Assembly (NCBI GenBank): GCA_030144725.1
Contig: JASKMD010000015.1
Coordinates: 7,328,866 to 7,392,865 of the forward strand
Reading direction: 5' to 3'
Length of the DNA stretch: 64,000 bases
Source of the DNA: Haematococcus lacustris
Taxonomy: Eukaryota; Chlorophyta; Chlorophyceae; Chlamydomonadales; Haematococcaceae
Part shown: positions 23,445 through 34,041 of the stretch, in pieces
How positions within the stretch are numbered: position 1 is the stretch's first letter
How the letters are laid out: the number at the start of each line of letters is the position of its first letter
Notes under the pieces: generated by a model
Database searches by the model: none
What the model was told of the DNA's origin: nothing
What the model saw: only the letters and a program-made list of their open reading frames with translations
Translations under genes and position numbers: made by a program

Positions 23445-26400
23445 GCCCCGGGCGCATCAACTTCCGCCATGGCCTGGACCTGCCCACCAGTGTGAATGCG
23501 GGGCTGACGGGCATGGGCGTGGACAAGGCCATCATGGGGCTGCAGCACCGCCTCTTTGCTGCGCAGCAAAACAGGTGCGCAGCTGCATACAGGCCTACCC
23601 CTATCCCTGGTACACAGGGGCGACAGGCAAAGTCAGCAGACAGGGGCGATTGGAAGGGGGTGGCAGGGAGTGTACTGTGACCAGGTGTCGTTGCTGTGAT
23701 TGCAAGTAGTGCTGGGCGTGGTGGCAGCAGCTGCAGACGCTTGCAATGCATCGGAATGAGAGCAGTGCACGGCGCTGCTGTGAGTCTGCTTGGTAGCGTG
23801 GTGATGCTGGGAGGAGCTGGGCAATGCTGCATATGCTCTATGGAACCAGCGCCAGTGATGCCACCCTCTGCGGCACCCTCTGCCATGGGGCTGCTGCATG
23901 CCTCCCGCTATGTGCATGCAGCATCACTGTACCACGCTGGCCTGTTGTGTTGGGGTCGTAACTGCTGCTGCCACTGCTGCCACCCCTGATGCTGCTGCCA
24001 CTGCAGCCACTGCTGCCACCCCTGATGCTGCTGGCAGGGCCGGGTATGCAGCTATGCCACGCAAGTACGCCCCTCGCCCCGCCACACCAGAGGGGGCTAC
24101 ACTGGATGGTGGGGCCCACTGGAGCCTAGGCAGGCAGGGAGAGGGCAGGGGAGAGGAGGGCAGGGCAGGGAGGGGGGACAGGGGGGAGGAGGGCAGGGCA
24201 GGGAGGGAGGACAGGGGGGAGGAGGGCAGGGCAGGGAGGGAGGACAGGGGGGAGGAGGGCAGGGCAGGGAGGGAGGACAGGGGAGAGGAGGGCAGGGCAG
24301 GGAGGGAGGACAGGGGAGAGGAGGGCAGGGCAGGGAGGGCAGGGAGGGAGGGCAGGGGAGAGGAGAGGAGAGCAGGGATGGAGGGCAGGGAGAGGGCAGG
24401 AAGAGGGCAAGGGGTGGCAGGACAGAGGAAGGGAGGGCAGGGAGAGGACAGGGGGGAGGAGGGCAGGGGAGGGCAGGGCAGGCAAGAATACTGGACGGGA
24501 GGGCAGGGGAGGGGAGATGCAGATGAGAGCAGATGAGAGGGGAGGGTGCTGCAGCAGCGATACGTCTGCAGGCCTCCTGACGCCCTCTGCAGCATGTTGC
24601 ATGGCCCACAGGCTTCCTGCTGCTGGAGGCCGGTGATGACGAACTGCCCGAGGGAATCCAGGCCGTGCGCCTGTCGGGCAAGAACCTTGCTGCCGTGGAG
24701 TGCGCCGACATGGCGTACTTCACTGGGCTGCGTGTGCTGGACCTCAGTGACAACAGGGTAGGCCTGCAGGGGAGGGGGCAGGGGCAGCGGGAGCAGGCTG
24801 AAGGGGGTGGGGCAGGGGCAGCAGGAGAGGGCAGGTAGGCAGGGTCAGGGGTGAGAGGGCGGCCAGGGCAGGAGGGGTTGGGGCAGAGTAGGATGGGGCA
24901 GGGGTTGTCCAGGGAAGCGTGGAGGCAGACAGAGGGCAGGGCGAGGAAACGCCAACACAGAGCGGGAAACGCCAACACAGAGAGGAAACGCCAACACAGA
25001 GCGGGTCAGGAGTATGGCACAGGGAGCACAGCATGGATTAATAGGGGTTCTGGTCCAAGAGTGAGGCCTGTGGGCAGCAGGTCACACTAGCAGGTCACAC
25101 TACTGGGTTGAGCACGGTGTGGTGCTAGGGCAAGCAAGGCGGTGTGGACAGGGCAGAGTAAGGCATGGCCGGCACTGCTGGCCAAGCAGGGCATGGGTGC
25201 AGGGCAGGGCAGGGCAGGGTCGTACCACACTGGCAGGTCATGCTACCCCTTGCAGCCACCGAACCCTCTGCTGAGCTGCTGCAGATCCCTGGGCTTGCCC
25301 CGCTGGCCCCGCTGGCCCGCCTGCACGCCCTCAGCGTGAGCCTGAACCGGATGACCAGCCTTGGCAAGCTGACACCAACCGCTGACTTTCAGGTGAAATA
25401 TAAACTGAAACACCCTAAACACCCTAAACACATTTAAATATCCTAAATACCCGGAATACCCGGAATATCCTAAGTACTCTAAGTACCCTGAACACCCTGC
25501 TGGCGGCCCTGCTGTGTCCTGCTGTGCTGTACTGCCAGCTGGCTTGCTTGCTCTGCTCGGCAACCCAGTGCCAGCGGGAGATGCTCAACATGACAGACGA
25601 ATCTGCACTGCATAACGGCTAGCCTGCACTGCATAACGGCTAGGGGGGTTATGCAGTGCAGGCTAGGTGCTGGGTATGCAGGCTGCAGGCTGCTGGTAAA
25701 TTATGTCTTAAAAATTGCAGACCTTGAATACCCTGATGGCGCTCCTGCCGGTGTTGCTGCGGCCAGCCGCCTTGCTACCCAGGGCTCTCGGCTGCCTGCA
25801 AACCCAATGGGAGATGCTCAGCATGACAGACACATCTGGCCAGGCAGGCAGCCAAGGGAGGTCAGGCAGCCTCCATGTAGGCCTCAGCAGGCTAGTCAGG
25901 CTGGGGTCAAGCATGACAGACACATTTGGGCAAGGTGGCCCTGGCCCTGGGGTTGCGTGCAGTGCTGGCTAGGTGCAGGCTGCAGGCCAGGCTCAAGTCC
26001 ATCTGCAGCCAGACAGCCAGACAGCCAGATCCCAGCTTGTGTGGTAGCTTTCGCCAGGCCCGGCTAGGGAGAGACTTTATCCAGTAACTGGTGCTGGCTG
26101 CAGGCTGCAGGCTGGCTCGTTCACATGATTGTTTCCCATTGTTGCTGTGGCTGCACACGCATGAATAATGAAAACCAAGATTATACGCCAAACTCGTAGT
26201 TTGAAGAATGTGGCAGAGTTTACAGGTTTGCTTAAATCTGCCATCATTGTGGGCGCTATGGTGAGCGCTGCAGACCAGGCTGGTGTGACAGTAGTCTCAG
26301 TGGCTTGCAATTCTGCGCAGTTATGCTCCCCTCAGCTTCACCCCCTCACTCAGGCCCACAGCTCCATGGCATTTTGCTGAGCTCAACACCACAACTCCCC

Positions 26401-27699
26401 ATACCGCAACACAACTCCCCACACCGCAACACAACTCCTCACACCGCAACACAACTCCTCACACGGTGTGGCCTTTCGTGGCAAAGGCAGGTCAGGCTAT
26501 TGCCCTTGGTGACCTGTTCTGGCTACCAGTGGCAGGCAGCCTTTGTGGTCTGCCTGCTGCAGCTGCTGACCACCCTGGACCTGAGCTACAACCAGCTGGA
26601 GGTGGAGGGCTGTGTGGGTGCAGACGCTCCCTTGGCAGCCCTGCCAGTGCTGGCAGAACTCAACCTCAGCGGCAACGCCTGGCGGAGGCTACCACACACG
26701 CTGGGCCCCTTCTCAGCCCTGGTGGGTGGGCAAGCTGATGGGTGGGTTGGGTAAGGTGGTTGATACAAGGTGGTTGGGGTGGTTGGGGCTAGGTGGTGGG
26801 TGGATGGGCAGCTCCAACAGGTGGTCATCATCATCATCAACATCACCATGAAATGCATAGTAATCAGTGATGGCATGGTGTTCACCTGTATCTATGATAA
26901 GTTTATATATATATATATATATATATGATAAGGATATGTGGGTTGGGTGCTGTGTGGTGGGCCTGTCTGTACACAGTTTGTAGTTAGTGGTGACAGCCAG
27001 GTTGCACTCACTGGGTAAGGACATGAAAGAGGCCAGGCAGGCAGCCAAGGGAGGTCAGGCAGCCTCCATGTAGGCCTCAGCAAGCTAGTCAGGCTGGGGT
27101 CAAGCTGTGATGCCATAGTGAATGCAGGGTGTGCTGTGCTGTGCATTGAATCTACTGTTATCAGCAGTCGCCACAGCAGCCGCTGTTACTGATCCTGATT
27201 TGTCTTCTCTCTGTGTTGAGGCTTGACAGTCCCACAGCTGCTGCTGCCGCTGCTGCATTGCTTCACAGGAGCTGCTGAAGCTGAGTGACAACCTGCTCAC
27301 CGGCGCCTCCCTGGTGCCTCTAGCAGCGCTGCCACGCCTGACCTCCCTTTCCCTGTCACGCAATCCAGGTCAGCCCGCAGTGCACCTCACATGCCTGCAT
27401 TGCCTGCCTGCCGCCCTTGCCTGCCGCGCTCCCTGTGCCCCCGAAGCTGCCCTGTGGCCAGGCTGTAGCCCAGGGTCTGCATGCGCCCTGAGCCCTGCCC
27501 GCAATCATTGCCATGGTGGTTATCATGGTTTGCAGCAGCTTACTAGCAGCAGCTTACTGCAGCAGCCCCCCAGCCTGCCATTAGTCCTCGTACACTCTAG
27601 CGGTTATGGAACAATTCCAGAACAACACTGACTTCATCGCCACTTGGACAGTGCAGCCAGCCAGCCAGCCGCTGTCTGGGCCTCCCTCTCCCTATCCCA

Positions 27700-27740
<41 letters not shown>

Positions 27741-30700
27741 CTTGCCCACAACATGCAGACTAGGCGCCTGTCCCCCTAATGTGCACCTGGCCCCCTCACC
27801 TGGCTGTCTAGCTGTGACCAACTGCCCTGCAGCCCAACCGCCCTGCAGCCCAACCGCCCTGCAGCTCATCTGCCCTACAGTCCACCAAGCAGAGTCCATG
27901 CCTGACTGCTCATGCTCATCGCACTCCCGCCCCGACCTGCCTGCAGCACCCCAGCTGCCTGCTCCCCTTGCCTGCTGACCCAGGCTTGGAAGGTCTTGAG
28001 GGCGTGTCAGGCAAAGAAGACAGCGCCAAGGACGCTCTCAGGGGCGCTGGCCTCTGCCCGGACTCCTCCTTCCCTGCACTCAAGGTCAGAGGCCAGCTCA
28101 CAGCCCTCCTCAGGGGAAGCAGCTGCTGCTCAGTCCCTGCTATGGTATGCAATGCTCACCCCTCACTCGGCCTGACCTACCCAGTTAGGCCTGACTGCAC
28201 CTGGCTTGTCTTGATAATCGACTCACCCGGGCTCCTCTCTCATATACCCTTTTTTCACTTCAAGCCTATCTGTCCGTAGACATACATATCCGTGGGCAAT
28301 CTATACATCTGATCCGATCCGAATTAGATGTACTGTCAGTGCTGGTGATGGCTGCGTTGCTTGTGACCCCAACTGTCTAGCAGCTGCTGTCCTGTCTGCC
28401 CTTGCTCTTCCTCCACCATCCTCCACCTTGCTGTCAGTGCTGGTGATGTTGGAGCTGCTCCAGCTCGTAACAATGGTACAGCTTATGGTGCTGGTGCTGC
28501 CGCTGCCGTCGGCGCTGGGATTTTTTGCTCTTGTGGTGTTTCTGCCGCTGCTCCTGGGATGTGTGTTGGTGATGCAGCTGCTGGCGTGGCCCTGCTGTTG
28601 TGGCGCAGACCTTGGACCTGTCCCACTGCCACGTGCACGCCCTCATCAGCGTGGAGCCCCTTCGCTGGCTGCCCTGCCTGCGGCAGCTGCTGCTGGCAGG
28701 CAACCCCCTGGCACAAACAGCCTTACAGGTCAGGGTCACTGCCGGGCAGGCAGACCAGCTGCAGCCAGGTCGTGCCATGTATGTTGTGCACTAGCTGATA
28801 TGGTGTGCCGAGCCAAGGTGCAGGGCTGCTGCTGCTACTGTTGCTGCTGCTGCTGCCGCCGCCGCCGCCGTTGCTGCTCTTGCTGCCCTTGCTGCCTTTG
28901 AGGCAATGCTGTTAGCCACGGCATTGGGAAGGGCATGTGATGGTCTCCCGCTCCCTCCCTCGTGTTCACCCCTGATGGCCATGCCGGCACACAAGTTAAG
29001 GTGCAGCGCTTCTTCTTCTGCTGCTGCTGCCCTTGAGGCGATGCTGCCAGCCATGGCGTTCGGTTGGGCATGGGTTGGCAAGGCTCCTGCTGGCCATGCT
29101 GGCTCGCAGGTACAGAAGCGTGCTGAGCAGCGCCGGGCCATGGCAGCAGTGCTGGCAGCGGATGGGGCGGTGCTGCGACCTCATGAGCTGGATGAGCCCA
29201 GCCCCGACCCCTTCATGGTGTTTGCCCCCATCAAGCCACAGGGGCCGCGCCCTACAGTGGCGTCTGTGCTGACGGGTGAGCCTTTGCACCGCATGGCGTG
29301 TGCCTCTGCTGCATTGGGAGGGAAGGGAGGGAGGGCGAGGTGGGAGGGGAGGAAGGTTAAGGAATGGGAGAAAAGGAGGAGAGGAGGGAGGGGAGAAGCA
29401 CCGGGTGGGAAGGTTAGGGGACGTGGGGAAAGCGAGGAAGAGAGGAAGAAGGGGGATGGAAGGGGAGGAAGAAGGGGGAGAGAAGGAGAGGCAGAGGGGG
29501 GAGGGGGAGGGGAGGGGAGGAAGGAGGGGGAAAGAAGGGAAGGAAGGAGGGGGACGGAATGAGCTACCTGTGAGGGTGCCCCTCCTGTCGCAGCGCTAAC
29601 GCATGCCTTGTCCCTTGTCAGCCATCATTGTCACCACCAGGCAGACCGACACAGGGAGGGGGGTTCCCCTCCCCACAGCTATGATGACCACCATGTCATG
29701 GCACCACCACTGCTGCAGTGACGCGTGCAGTACCCACTGCAACGGCTTTGGACGGGCTGTGTGCTAAGCGCCCCCTGCTGCCTGCCCCCTGCTGCCTGCC
29801 CCCTGCTGCCTGCCCCCTGCTGCCTGCCCCCTGCTGCCTGCCCCCTGCTGCCTGCCCCCTGCTGCCTGCCCCCTGCTGCCTGCCCCCTGCTGCCTGCCCC
29901 CTGCTGCCTGCCCCCTGCTGCCTGCCCCCTGCTGCCTGCCCCCTGCTGCCTGCCCCCTGCTGCCTGCCCCCTGCTGCCTGCCCCCTGCTGCCTGCCCCCT
30001 GCTGCCTGCCCCCTGCTGCCTGCCCCCTGCTGCCTGCCCCCTGCTGCCTGCCCCCTGCTGCCTGCCCCCTGCTGCCTGCCCCCTGCTGCCTGCCCCCTGC
30101 TGCCTGCCCCCTGCTGCCTGCCCCCTGGCCACCCACTTGTACACTTTGTGTACTGCCCATCTGCAGTGCCTGGCAACTTGCTGCTGCTGCTTGCAACTTG
30201 CTGTTGCTTGCAACTTGCTGTTGCCGCTGGACTGCTGTAGTCAACCAATTGCTGGTGTTTGCTGCCCTGTTACTGCTTGACCGCCTGCCGCTGCTGGTGG
30301 CTGCTTGCTGCTGCTGCTGCTCTGCTGCCTGCTGCTGGTGGCCGACTGCTGCTGCTGCTGCTGCTGCTGCTGTCTCAGTGGCTCCTGCTGGCCAACTATG
30401 GCTGCTGGGTGCAGGGGCAGGCGGGCACCCCTTCCGTGTGCACGAGGCCCTGGGCCGCAAGTCTGCTGAGCGCGCCGCCACACTGGCCACCGTGCTGGCG
30501 GTGCCGGAGGAGGTGGGTGCCTGGAGTGATGGGTGAGCAAGCAGGCAGGCAGTCTGTATCATGGCGTGGTCAGTCCAGAGTCTGGCTGGAGTCAGGTTGG
30601 GTTGGCAAGGTAGAGTCAGGTTGGGTTGGCAAGGTAGAGTCAGGTTGGGTTGGCAAGGTAGAGTCAAAGTTGGCGAGCAGCTGTCCGGCTGACCGGTGGC

Positions 30701-32554
30701 TCAGGCAAGAATCAGGCTACTTCAAGGGCTGGGCTGTTTGTCGGCTGGTCAGGCTGATGCTGGGAGTTCAGGCTGGGATGGGACGGACGGGTAGAACAAC
30801 TGTGGCCTCCCTCCATGTCCTTCTTGTATGAAATCACACCTCCTGCCAACCCAATTCTCAGCAGGGACGGTGAAACCCTAATCTGGTGGGAGGCCAGCGC
30901 GCCTTGGTCTGGTGGAGGGGGCTGGTGGTGGAGGGGTTGACATCAGCAACATCACAGTAGGCTGCAATCAGACACACAGGACAGGACTCTTGCTTAACCC
31001 CCTGCACCTCCTGGGTGCTGCTCCATACTGACACGCTGCATCGCCCTGCCATGGCTCTGCTTATGTGGTGGCTGCCCAGCCTCCTTGCAGCAGCTGAGCT
31101 GTGGTGCACACCGCTGTGCCACAGGCTGTGTCCAACGCCTTTGAGCGCACCGCAGCCACCATTGAGGCCTGGCAGTTGAACAGTGTGCCCGAGGAGGAGG
31201 AGGAGGAGGAAGAGGAGGACTGTACACCCGTGGAAGACAACACCTTCTTGACAGGTGCTGGGGCAAGGGCTGAGGGCTGCTGGGGCTGAGGGGTGCTGGG
31301 GCTGAGGGCTGCTGGGGCTGAGGGCTGCTGGGGCTGAGGGGTGGGGTGCAGCCTGGGTGTGCAGTCTCCTTGCTTGACCAGTTCCCTTGCTGCCCCTGCC
31401 CCAACTTCCCAAGCAGCCTCAACCATAACTGACAGCCCAGTGCTGACAGGCAGCTGTTGCTGCATAGCTCACGTCCAGCTTGCAATGCTGGGAGGAGTGG
31501 TGAAATGGGAGAACTGTACATGTTGTTTGTACATGCACTCAACCCCCTTCCTGTCTGTCCTCCACTGCTCCCCTTCTACTATATTCCACTCCTCCATTTC
31601 TTCCCTGCCTGTCCTCCACTCCCAGCTTGGCTGTTGCTCACACTTCTCAAACCTCATCTCATGGGGTGTCTGGTGCAGGGGTGGGCATCACAGAAAGCCA
31701 CAAACCCAGCCGTGGCAAGGCCACACAGGAGGTCCTTGAGCCAGCTGATGATGACCGGCCTGAGTGGGAGGATGTAACTGACCCAACTGAGCGCCTGGCC
31801 CTGGCCTTGGGGTTAGACCCCCGGCGCCTGGCAATCAACACGGGCATCGCCACCTCTGACGCGTAAGTCCATGCTCGGCAGCATCGTGCTCAGCGCTCCG
31901 ATGTTGCGCATCAGCGCGCATGTGAGTTTTCCTTCCGCCTAACCTGACGAATGCAGGGCGGCAGCAGCGGCGGCCTTACGCTATGCTCTTGCACACCCGC
32001 TGGTGGAGGTGAACGAGGGTCTCGACGGTCCCGCGCGATACCTCGGCATGACGGTGACCGCAAAAGCCAAGCGGCGGGAACGGTCCGTGCGCCTGTTGCC
32101 GTTACCTGCAGGGGCGAACACGGCAGCCGTGCAGCCGCCGCAAGATATGCGCGCACTCAAAGTTCAGACGGTTGAGGGCATGCTCGAGGGCATGAAGGCT
32201 CGCCTGGCTGCTCTTGAGGGCACTCTGACGCAGCGACTAGCTGCTGCTGGCGTGAGCATTGGCAAACGGTCAGCCGAAGGTCTCGAGCGACGGGACTCTG
32301 GTTTGACGGAGTTCGAGGAAGAACCAGACAGCCCGGAGGCGCACACCGGGAACTCGCCCCAGCTGTCCCGACCCAGACCCGGCGAGGGCGAGCAGCCGGA
32401 CGATGCTTCGGAGATGTCGGCGCTGCCGGATGATGTTATGGACGCGATTGAGAATTCAGACGCGAGCGATGATGAGTCCGACGATTTCGTTGTGCCAGAC
32501 GATGAACCCCCTGCCGCTCTAAACACAGCTGGCGCAGCACTTGAGGTCGCATGA
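23445..32554 (+). CDS. Leucine-rich-repeat protein, XRRA1-like
   Basis: Thirteen exons join in frame: 23445-23574, 24038-about 24126, 24612-24757, 25285-25392, 26563-26721, 27269-27368, 27984-28084, 28609-28728, 29110-29275, 30415-30512, 31125-31254, 31679-31862 and 31957-32554 (stop). Junction phases all match; the second donor would be a non-canonical GC (CTAG|GCAGGC). LRR segments include LRVLDLSDNR, LHALSVSLNRM, LTTLDLSYNQL, LAELNLSGNAW, LTSLSLSRNPG, KTLDLSHCHV and LRQLLLAGNPL. A PEG..DGGAHW segment lies before the LRRs, then basic PIKPQGPRP linkers, a nine-Glu run (31190-31220), and a C-terminal coiled-coil-like MLEGMKARLAALEGTLTQRL followed by an acidic tail. Layout and length (about 680 residues or more) fit XRRA1-type LRR proteins, but this is from memory of the family. 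The start is unresolved. Introns hold several minisatellites. Confidence 0.65.
24150..24345. repeat. 33-bp purine-rich minisatellite
   Basis: About six units of 33 bases (GGAGGAGGGC... with GGACAGGGG ends) directly follow the second LRR-gene exon. The unit is almost pure purine plus C and continues as degenerate GGAGGGCAGGGG to about 24520. The unit length divides by three, so frames stay open (GEEGRAGREDR), but I consider it intronic. Confidence 0.85.
25405..25492. repeat. Degenerate telomere-like decamer tract (CACCCTAAAC/ATACCCGGAA)
   Basis: Starting 12 bases after the donor at 25392 are about nine 9-10 base units drifting from CACCCTAAA to TACCCGGAA and TACTCTAAG. The first units contain CCCTAAA, the Arabidopsis-type telomere unit, but the array is degenerate and short. 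Confidence 0.75.
25620..25665. repeat. Perfect 18-bp inverted repeat (hairpin)
   Basis: Arms 25620-25637 and 25648-25665 are exact reverse complements (TAGCCTGCACTGCATAAC) with a 10-base loop. A further direct copy of the arm core (CTGCACTGCATAACGGCT) sits just before at 25603-25620. Intronic; it could be a MITE end or a cruciform-forming element. Confidence 0.9.
25839..25913. repeat. Dispersed 75-bp repeat, copy 1
   Basis: Nearly identical (one base difference seen) to 27031-27106, both in introns of the LRR gene and in the same orientation. The unit starts GGCCAGGCAGGCAGCCAAGG. Confidence 0.85.
26904..26928. repeat. (AT)n microsatellite
   Basis: About eleven AT dinucleotides in an intron of the LRR gene, notable only for being AT-rich in GC-rich surroundings. 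Confidence 0.9.
27031..27106. repeat. Dispersed 75-bp repeat, copy 2
   Basis: Second copy of the unit at 25839-25913, about 1.2 kb downstream. High identity points to recent duplication or short mobile sequence. Confidence 0.85.
27699..27741. repeat. (CACTCT)7 microsatellite
   Basis: About seven perfect hexamers in an intron of the LRR gene; the plus strand is pyrimidine-rich. Confidence 0.9.
29771..30120. repeat. 14-bp minisatellite (CCCCCTGCTGCCTG)25
   Basis: Twenty-five perfect 14-base units (350 bases) in the intron between LRR-gene exons ending 29275 and starting 30415. A shorter related tract occurs at about 23401-23437, just upstream of the exon at 23445. The complement is G-rich (five-G runs each unit). 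Long Ala/Cys/Leu/Pro or Gln/Gly/Arg ORFs across it are artefacts of an open unit. Confidence 0.97.
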
Positions 32555-32737
32555 TCGGCAGGCTGGCTGGTGCGTTCTAGTGGTGCAAATGATGTATGAG
32601 CCGTCATGATGTATGAACTGGGTTCGTTGGGGGTATTTCTGCACATGAAATGTCCCTACTCAGATTCAATGGCTTTGTATATGCTGCATAGCCTAGGCAT
32701 AACCTCGGCATACAACCTGTGTGCTTACATCACCCAT

Positions 32738-33235
32738 TCACGCCTCCTTCATCCTCGGCTCGCCTGCTGATGTTGTGCCTCCTCGTTGGGTGCTGAGAGT
32801 CAGTCCCTCCCAACTGTCTTGAACTGTCATGACCGCCAGCTGGGTTCCCATGCTCCTGACCTTGCTCCTACATGGTGCTAGCTCTTGTTTTGCAGCTGAA
32901 AGTTCTGCTCGGCAGCGGTGCAAAGACAGGCTGCTCTCAGGCTGCTGCAGCGCTTGCTGGGACTGGTGCAATTGCTCTTGGCACACTTGCAAGTCGGTGG
33001 CAGTGCGCATGTTGACACTCTGGCTGGAGCAAACTTGGGATCTGGCCGCATTAAGTGCTGCCTCTGTGGCAGCAGCCGTTGACATGAGGATCTGTTGTTG
33101 ACGAGCTGCTGCTGCACAAGCACGTCCCTGAGCACCATTTGCCCTGATGGCCTTGGTGCGTTTGCTGACACCACCCATGAGATTGGGTAAGTCCTGCAGC
33201 AGTTGCCAAGCATGGTGTTGGGGGTAGCTATGCAC
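32738..33235 (-). CDS. Hypothetical coiled-coil protein or exon
   Basis: A minus-strand frame of about 165 codons ends at 32738. Its first part, HAWQLLQDLPNLMGGVSKR, is followed by a stretch rich in Ala/Gln/Arg/Ser with coiled-coil character (CQEQLHQSQQALQQ, CRAELSAAKQEL). Upstream, at about 33236-33295, the same strand has KAYVIRKLSTLCIATP, which recurs at about 33800 as KAYVIRKLCTSCIATP. Frames differ after that point, so splicing or a frameshift lies between. No start codon could be fixed. Function unknown. Confidence 0.35.
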   Translation of the reverse strand: MHSYPQHHAWQLLQDLPNLMGGVSKRTKAIRANGAQGRACAAAARQQQILMSTAAATEAALNAARSQVCSSQSVNMRTATDLQVCQEQLHQSQQALQQPESSLSLHRCRAELSAAKQELAPCRSKVRSMGTQLAVMTVQDSWEGLTLSTQRGGTTSAGEPRMKEA

Positions 33236-33527
33236 AAGGTGGATAGCTTTCTAATGACATATGCTTTGTCTACATCTACAGCGGTAGCAAGTGCGAGTCA
33301 TTCAGCTATGCATGCTATGCATACAACACGGTCATCACAAGTAACATCACAAGCACCATAACAAGCAACATAACTGGGCTGAGCTGGGCTGGGCTGAGCT
33401 GGGCTGGGCTGCCACTGCTGAGTGATGCAATGGCCATGGCTGAGGCTGCCAACGTGGGGGGGTTGTAGAGACTAGGATGGGGTGGTGGTAGGCACATGGT
33501 ACGGGCAGGGTTGACCTTTTTAGCCAC

Positions 33528-33893
33528 TTACCGGCAGGTTGGTGAAGGGTGATGGGGTTTGCTCTTGGCTGCTGGGTAGGGTAGGGAGAGGGCTACGATG
33601 TCAGGGGGGAGGTGAGGGGGAGGGGAGAAGTAGGTGGGTAGTAGGGTGGGGTGAGGTGGGGTGAGGTGGGGTGAGGAGGTGGTGGTGATTGTAGTGGTGG
33701 TGGTGGTGGTGGTGGTGGTGGTGGTGGTAGTGGCGGCTGAGATTGGGTAAGCCGGCTCCTGCAACAGTCGCCAAGCATGGCGCTGGGGGGTAGCTATGCA
33801 CGATGTGCATAACTTTCTGATAACATATGCTTTTCCTGCATTGAGAGCTGCAGCAAGGGTGGGTAACTCTGCTTCAGCTAACGTAAGGAGCAC
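33528..33893 (-). pseudogene. Diverged partial duplicate of the coiled-coil gene's 5' segment
   Basis: About 115 bases at 33742-33860 resemble 33180-33295, spaced about 560 bases. The minus strand encodes KAYVIRKLCTSCIATPQRHA then runs into a GTG/CCA microsatellite (Thr/His-rich). Whether this is a used upstream exon, an alternative exon or a dead duplicate cannot be told. Confidence 0.35.
33660..33735. repeat. GGT/GGTGAGGTGG microsatellite
   Basis: Tandem GTGGGGTGAG units followed by about twelve GGT trinucleotides. The minus-strand Thr/Pro/His ORFs here come from this repeat. Confidence 0.9.
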
Positions 33894-34041
33894 AATAACA
33901 AAAGCAAGCTTCGTGTAGGCTGCACAGACTTGACATGTCAGTCCTTACCTCAAGTGGAAAGGTAATTCAGAGCTTTAAGACCGTCTGGGCTCAACCACCC
34001 CATAGAATACGGATCAAGTGCGCGCCTACATTAATGAAACA

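Noticed and set aside
23924..24978. Pro/Ser/Leu/Cys-rich minus-strand ORFs
   Set aside because: Antisense of the purine minisatellite; real LRR exons lie on the other strand.
25715..25972. Extra LRR exon (TLNTLMALLPVLL...) after an acceptor at about 25720
   Set aside because: Phase fits, but no LRR consensus and it runs into the dispersed 75-bp repeat; the exon chain joins without it.
29679..30667. Long Gln/Gly/Arg or Cys/Leu/Pro ORFs
   Set aside because: Products of the 14-bp array inside an intron of the LRR gene.
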